From: Mesostigma viride
Lineage: Eukaryota; Streptophyta; Mesostigmatophyceae; Mesostigmatales; Mesostigmataceae
Reading direction: 5' to 3'
DNA length: 62,000 nt
Assembly (NCBI GenBank): GCA_009746045.1
Contig: RPFO01000156.1
Coordinates: 5,563,900 to 5,625,899 of the forward strand
Shown one piece after another: positions 57,601 to 62,000 of the stretch. The notes beneath the pieces are model-generated. The model was not told the origin of the DNA. It did no database searches and saw only the letters and a program-made list of their open reading frames with translations. How positions within the stretch are numbered: position 1 is the stretch's first letter; each line of letters starts with the position of its first letter. The translations under genes and the position numbers were made by a program.

Positions 57601-59477
57601 CGCTGCCCTGGGAGCAGGCGGAGCACGTGGCCGTGTGGGCACCGCGCCACGGCGAACCGGTCGGCGCGCTGAAGGAGCTGCTGCTCAAGCGGCGGCCGAT
57701 GGGGGCGCGGCTGAGCAGCGACCGGGGGGAGGCGTTTCTGGCGCCCGCATCGTTCCGTGTGCGGCTGCACGGGGGCGGCGTGGTGCAGGACCACTTGGAC
57801 TGGTAAGGAAAGGGGCAGGACCACCTGTTAGGGGCAGGGGTCGTGTTGGTTGCTTGGATTGGGAAGGGCAGGCTTGAAGGCGTGGCGCCGGATCACTTGG
57901 TCTGGTCAGGGAAGATGGGAGCGGGCTGGTATGGGGCAGGGCATGTTATTGCGACTTGGAGTGGAAAGCGTGGGGGCAGGGGGGTGTCATGATTGCTTGA
58001 AGTGGTAGGCAAGCGGAAGGGGTTGTGGTAATGGATGGCTGGGAGGGGCAAGAGTCGGGTTGGGACATTTGCCACCGGCCATCCCATCCCCGACGATATC
58101 TACCACCCCCCTCTCTCACCCCCATGATGCACCCCTTTCTCACCCCCCCGTGACATTTGCCATCCCACCCACCCCCGCTCGCCCGCGATGATGCCTTCCA
58201 CCCCCCTTTGCTGGCAGGCATGGGGCGCTGCAGGAGCACGGGGTCACCCTGCCCGCCCAGCCCAAGCCCGGCACGCCGCGAGAGGGCGGGCCCGGCCCCG
58301 AGGTCGACCCCTTTTCCTCCTCGACTCATAGAGGGGGCGAGATCCCTTGCGCTGACCACCGGCACTCCCCCTTGTCCCCAGATGGCGCCAGGGGGGCGCG
58401 GTCCCCCTTCTCGTCCCTGCTGGTCCTCCCTGTGCCCCCCTCTGCGCTCGCAGCGATGGGCGCCGCGACCGCCGCAAATAGAGGCAAGGGGGTGGCGGCC
58501 GCTGAGGAGGCGCCCCCATTCCCCGAGCTCCCGACGTTCCACCCGGTGGGCCCCGGGGGCGAGGTGTGGCTGGTGCTCGAGCACTGGGTGCCGGTCCCCG
58601 AGGGGCTTGGTGACGGCGACTGGCAGCGGGAAGGTTCCAGCCGCGGCTCCAGCACGCCGCTGGAGGGGGGAGGGCTGGGATGGAGCTGGCAGGCTCCCTG
58701 GCGTGGTGGCGAACGCAAGAGCAAGTCGAGGGTCAGCGGGGGTTCATCTCGCGGCAGCAGCGATGGCGCCGGGGAGGAGCCCAGGAACACCAGCAGTCGG
58801 AAGCCGGAGGGTGGGAGAGGCAAGGGCTCAGCGGGGGGGGCGGCGGGGCCAGGGTCTGACTCGGGGGAGGACAGCGGGGGCAGCGGGGGCCTCCCCCGTT
58901 GCCACTCGGCTCCCCATTGGTCGAAGATCAAGCGCACATCGTCGGACACAGAGCATGCGACGATGCGTCCGCTCGGGCGCAGCCCCTTGCAGCAGTTTGC
59001 GTCGGACGCAGGGATGGCGACGCCCCGGCTCGGGCGCGGGCGGCAAGGCCAGCGGGCGAGCTTAGGGGCGGGCCTGGACGGTGACGTGGCACTCAGCGTG
59101 GCGGCAGCCGCATTAGAGCGGGACATTGATGAGCTGTGGGCGCAGGGGATGGCGCGAAATCAGAACCAGCGGGGGTACGCGGGCGCATGGGGGGGGACAC
59201 TGACAGGTCAGGGGTCCCTGGAGGGCGAGTGGCCTGTCATGTCGGGTGTCGCCAGCCGGGCGGTCATCGTCCAGGGCGGTGGGAGGGAGCGAGGAGGGGA
59301 TGGGGGCGGGGGCGGAGCGCTGGGGGGGTTCGCAGGGGGGGCTTGTCGTCAGGGGCGTCCACGTGGGGCGATGAGGAGGTCCTGTGCAGTCTAGACACGC
59401 TCTGGAACCCCGAAGAGATGGAGGTGATTCGGTACCTGATCGGCCCTGAGTGGACGCGGCTCGCGGAGACAATGGAG
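54672..59477 (+). CDS. Multi-exon Ser/Pro-rich protein, unknown
   Basis: Exons 54672-55175, 56718-57802 and 58218-59477 match in phase (0, then 2), giving about 950 residues. Exon 1 is Ser/Gly-rich. Exon 2 is a long disordered Pro/Ser stretch ending in a structured segment (SWVLLYFTLPWEQAEHVAVW, FLAPASFRVRLHGGG). Exon 3 continues with W-HGALQEHGVTLP, a beta-like stretch (EVWLVLEHWVPVPEG), a Ser/Gly linker and, after a frame change, LCSLDTLWNPEEMEVIRYLI. The frame change coincides with two G7 runs (59322-59328 and 59335-59341), so a homopolymer error is likely. A phase-0 ATGGAG|gtggg donor at 59477 implies further exons. The next intron contains a TTAA transposon. No family recognised; regulatory or scaffold roles are only guesses. 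Confidence 0.5.
55676..56080. repeat. (CCGT)n then (CACT)n tetranucleotide arrays
   Basis: CCAT/CCGT units (55676-55808) change abruptly to about 65 CACT units (55809-56080). The array lies in the first intron of the gene at 54672. Repeat-derived open frames (RPSV, THSL) are not genes. Confidence 0.97.
56085..56470. repeat. (CACACTGGCA)n decamer array
   Basis: About 32 decamers follow a short CACACTCA transition. The array encodes HWHTGTLA- or CQCASVPV-type repeats in different frames, all taken as artefacts of intron sequence. Confidence 0.97.
57803..58217 (+). repeat. Intron with partial copies of its own 5' splice region
   Basis: The exon end GGACCACTTGGACTGGTAAG is followed by degenerate copies near 57829 (AGGACCACCTGTTAGG) and 57888 (GGATCACTTGGTCTGGTCAGG). 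It looks like tandem duplication around a donor site; only the first has a GTAAGG donor. Confidence 0.5.
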
Positions 59478-59608
59478 GTGGGTTGTGGATGGTTGTGGGT
59501 GTTGCTCTGGAGGCGGTGGAGCTGAATTGTGGGTGTTGCTGTGGAGGCAGTGGAGGTGGGCTGTGGGCGTCGCGGTGGAGATGGATGGTTAAGGGGACGG
59601 GACATGCC

Positions 59609-59634
59609 CGAATTTTTTGGCGCCAAAAAATTCG
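59609..59634. promoter_or_regulatory. E2F-like palindrome
   Basis: Centred on TTTTTTGGCGCCAAAAAA, containing a perfect TTTGGCGCCAAA E2F/DP consensus. Identical over 26 bp to 26025-26050. It lies about 60 bp upstream of the small open frame at 59697, so it may drive S-phase expression of the cargo. Confidence 0.55.
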
Positions 59635-59696
59635 CGCCGGAACCGAAGGTCATAAATTTCACGTGCACGGTGCGCGCACCCCTTGCGGAAGTGGCC

Positions 59697-59837
59697 ATGG
59701 CGACTGCGTTCAGGCGAAACTACCACACTAGGGCAGGCGAAATGCAAAAATTTTACTCGAATCTAAAAGACGATGAGTTTATGATGTTAGTTTGTGGCGG
59801 AAATCAGCTGGTTTACAATATCGCTGTTGTTTTTTAA
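59697..59837 (+). CDS. Small open frame in the TTAA element
   Basis: A 46-residue frame (starting ATAFRRNYHTRAGEMQ, containing LKDDEFMMLVCGGNQLVYN) follows the E2F-like palindrome at the same distance as the cargo gene of the 26066 element but has a different sequence. Downstream, 59919-60446 is open and includes a cysteine-rich stretch (CSDLRSACLTCPW, later QICREC). It may be a further exon, although no clean phase match was found. Function unknown. Confidence 0.35.
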   Translation: MATAFRRNYHTRAGEMQKFYSNLKDDEFMMLVCGGNQLVYNIAVVF

Positions 59838-60446
59838 TGCCATCGGCATGGGGGGTAATCTGAATTTTTTGGTCGCGCGGAATGAAATAGAATTCATGAT
59901 CGCGTCTGTAAAATCGCAGTGTTGGGGGTTGTTCTGATCGTGAAGCAGGCGTTAATAACGGATGCATCGAATTCTAAACCGAGCTGGTGCTTTTTGCCAG
60001 ATTTTCGGCCATTAACGGTAAGTAATTGTTCAGACCTGCGCAGTGCGTGTCTGACCTGTCCATGGAAGAACGGCTGTTGTTGCGCGCCTGGGCGAGGGAT
60101 TTACGAGGGCGAGGTACAGATTTGTCGCGAATGTTATCTGCTATCAGTGCTTTCTTCTACGAGCTCGTCGTTCGAGTTTTTTTGCGTTCTTTTTGGGCAG
60201 TTTCCGCCAGCTAGCTCGCCGTCGCTTGCCGTTGTGTTGTCGAATACCTGGCAGCTTTATATTGTTTTCGTTGATGTCGTGATCAGGGCCGCTTCAGTCG
60301 CAGCCTATAGCTCTTCGGGAAGGTATAAGGCATTTCATAAAACGTGTTCTGGCAAGGATGTTGTGCGTATGGACGCTTCTTGTTGTTTGAGAGTGACGCA
60401 CCCTCTCTTCGCAGGCCGCAGCGGCATCACAGCGCTCATGCGCTGA

Positions 60447-62000
60447 AGGGCCGCCAGTGGTTTCTTTGCATTTTATCGTGCAGGGATGGAAGTGTTTTAG
60501 TGATGATGATGATGATGGAGATATTGCATTTGTGTGACTGCATGTAGATAGCTGGCACCAATGGTTGTTTGAGCTTTCCTATGTTATGATGATGTGACAA
60601 GACTACAATGTGCTGAGCCAACCATGGTTGACATGCATGACTGCATGCAAGCTATATATACCATGTTCCTACTTGGTTCCTTGCCCTCCATAGTCCCAGT
60701 TTGTCATCCATGCCGGGGAGGACAGTTTAGGAGGTGTTGTTGAGTTGATTAGCTTGGTTGGCATCAACCTTACACTCTAACCTGGGAGAAACATAGGAAA
60801 TGCTGCTTAGGCATACTAGGGCTACCATCGTCAAGGCTATGAACATATTTACAAGGCTGGCCATGCTCGAGGGACGATGAAGACGTATGAGGTGCGTGGC
60901 CACCCCTTTGTACATTGTAAACATACTCAGCACGGTTTTGGTGCATGTTGGATGGCATATGAAGTGGCACTGTGGGGTCACTAACTTACTGAGTGGTCCT
61001 TAGTGCCTTGTCAGGTGGTCATATAGGAAACCCATCAACTTGAGTAGTTCTTGTCACAATGACCCCCACGTTGAGCATGCGTTGCCGTCAGCGTGCAAGA
61101 GTTAATTATGTGTGCTTTGGTCAGTTTGCAGATGCCTTTGATGAAGAAGGAGGTGCTAGTGTGGCTGAATGGTTACTATGATTTCCTTGTTGTGTCTACA
61201 TGGGTGGCCGTCTTAGAATGGTTGTAACTTGGGCAGTTCTTGTCAGAACGTCGTCTAACCTTCGACATAGGAGGTACCATATGTGCAGAGGATGGTAGTA
61301 TGTGGTTTGGCCAGTTTTCACGTGGCTTAGATGAATAAAGGGGTGTTAGTGTGGTTAAATACTAGCTAAAACCTCCGTCAGCGTCATCACAGGTGGCAAT
61401 CTAGGAATATCCATCAAATAGGGCTGCGCTTGTCAGAATGACCTGAAAATTTGGGGCTGCATGTCCCCCCCTCTCTAGTATTTGAAAATATAAGATATGG
61501 CATGATTCCATGTGTTTATGATTTGTTTTTTTTTTTTTTGTGAAAAAAAGTACCCTTTTTGCGGGAAAATCCATCAATGTGTCTAAACATCATTATTTTG
61601 TGCTCAAAATTAGGCAGACTTTCTCAAAAGTGGGGGAACTATATGGAAATATATGATTTGGTCCAAATATGTTTGCCCATTGTCCTAGGGAAAATATGCC
61701 AAAAGTAGCGTCTTTTTCTATTTTTAGCGCGTAACCGGCATCTGGTGGGGGCTAGTACCCCCCCCAAGTGGTTGGAATATTTTTTTTAGATCATATTTAT
61801 GGTTCCCAATCATAATTGGATTTTTAGCACATGCATAGGTATGGTTTCCAGAAAAGTGCTCTTTAGGCATATCCCCTCCCCTTAACATTACATATGTATT
61901 GTGAGGTATTTGGTGTCATTGTATTTTGGTGTCGTGACACTGAGTGCGCGTTGTGGGTGGTGCTCAGTGCGGTGTGCCATTTTGGGGACAACGGAGGTGC
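60447..62000. other. AT-rich sequence, no gene seen
   Basis: Contains the 3' part of the TTAA element to 61881 and flanking DNA. Two long homopolymers (T13 near 61527, T8 near 61784) and a degenerate repeat of GTGTGGCTRAATG / TTCTTGTCAGAAYG words near 61050-61440 were noticed. No coding region. Confidence 0.5.

Larger units (their letters stand above)
59593..61881 (+). mobile_element. TTAA-flanked element with E2F-like palindrome
   Basis: The left end is TTAA (59589-59592) then GGGGACGGGACA. A matching right end is TATCCCCTCCCC then TTAA (61882-61885), whose reverse complement GGGGAGGGGATA differs at two of twelve positions. Length about 2.3 kb. A 26-bp perfect palindrome at 59609-59634 lies 16 bp from the left end. 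No transposase catalytic region is visible. The element sits in a putative intron of the preceding gene, in the same orientation. The right boundary rests on a short imperfect repeat. Confidence 0.55.

Overview
The window is nuclear DNA from a green-lineage alga. The ubiquitin–RUB/NEDD8 fusion gene, plant-type TTTAGGG telomeric repeats, GT–AG introns nearly everywhere, SPPPP-type cell-wall glycoprotein sequence and very repeat-rich DNA all point that way. A prasinophyte such as Cymbomonas would fit, but the species is a guess. Nothing looks bacterial, and I saw no tRNA, rRNA or CRISPR array.

Layout. 1-0.46 kb is CT-rich low-complexity DNA. 0.5-11.75 kb is a dense run of plus-strand genes of unknown function: small charged proteins, a MYND zinc-finger protein, two paralogous zinc-binding proteins and a very large multi-exon gene. 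Its gaps and introns are studded with at least 22 copies of a short hairpin-forming motif. 12.2-25.6 kb is mobile-element DNA: a frameshifted Mutator-like transposase (minus), then a large minus-strand DUF7869-like transposase whose coding region contains a 1.7-kb GC-rich minisatellite. A 149-bp satellite separates that gene from a divergent Gln-rich gene. 24-bp inverted repeats 11.2 kb apart bracket the last two genes. 25.6-30 kb is a nest of broken LINEs next to one end of a TTAA-type DNA transposon.

30.9-38.0 kb is the host core: two divergent housekeeping-like genes on a shared 0.64-kb upstream region. One is a minus-strand glycine-rich CCHC zinc-knuckle protein with an eIF4B-like start; the other is the plus-strand ubiquitin–RUB fusion, whose second intron holds a complete 1.7-kb TTAA-flanked transposon. 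38.6-45.4 kb holds LINE copies in opposite orientations (ORF1-only elements facing each other), interstitial telomere repeats and reverse transcriptase remnants. 46-53 kb has minus-strand exons of a proline-rich protein, a tail-anchored membrane protein and a hydroxyproline-rich glycoprotein, with long pentanucleotide repeats in the introns. 54.7-59.5 kb is an unrecognised plus-strand multi-exon gene. 59.6-61.9 kb is a second TTAA transposon with a perfect E2F-like palindrome next to its terminus.

The most unusual signals are the dispersed hairpin motif of the first 11 kb, the TTAA elements that share an E2F-like palindrome but carry different small genes, and the transposase minisatellite that stays open in more than one frame. 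Exon models were built by hand from GT/AG sites and phase matching. No database search was possible.
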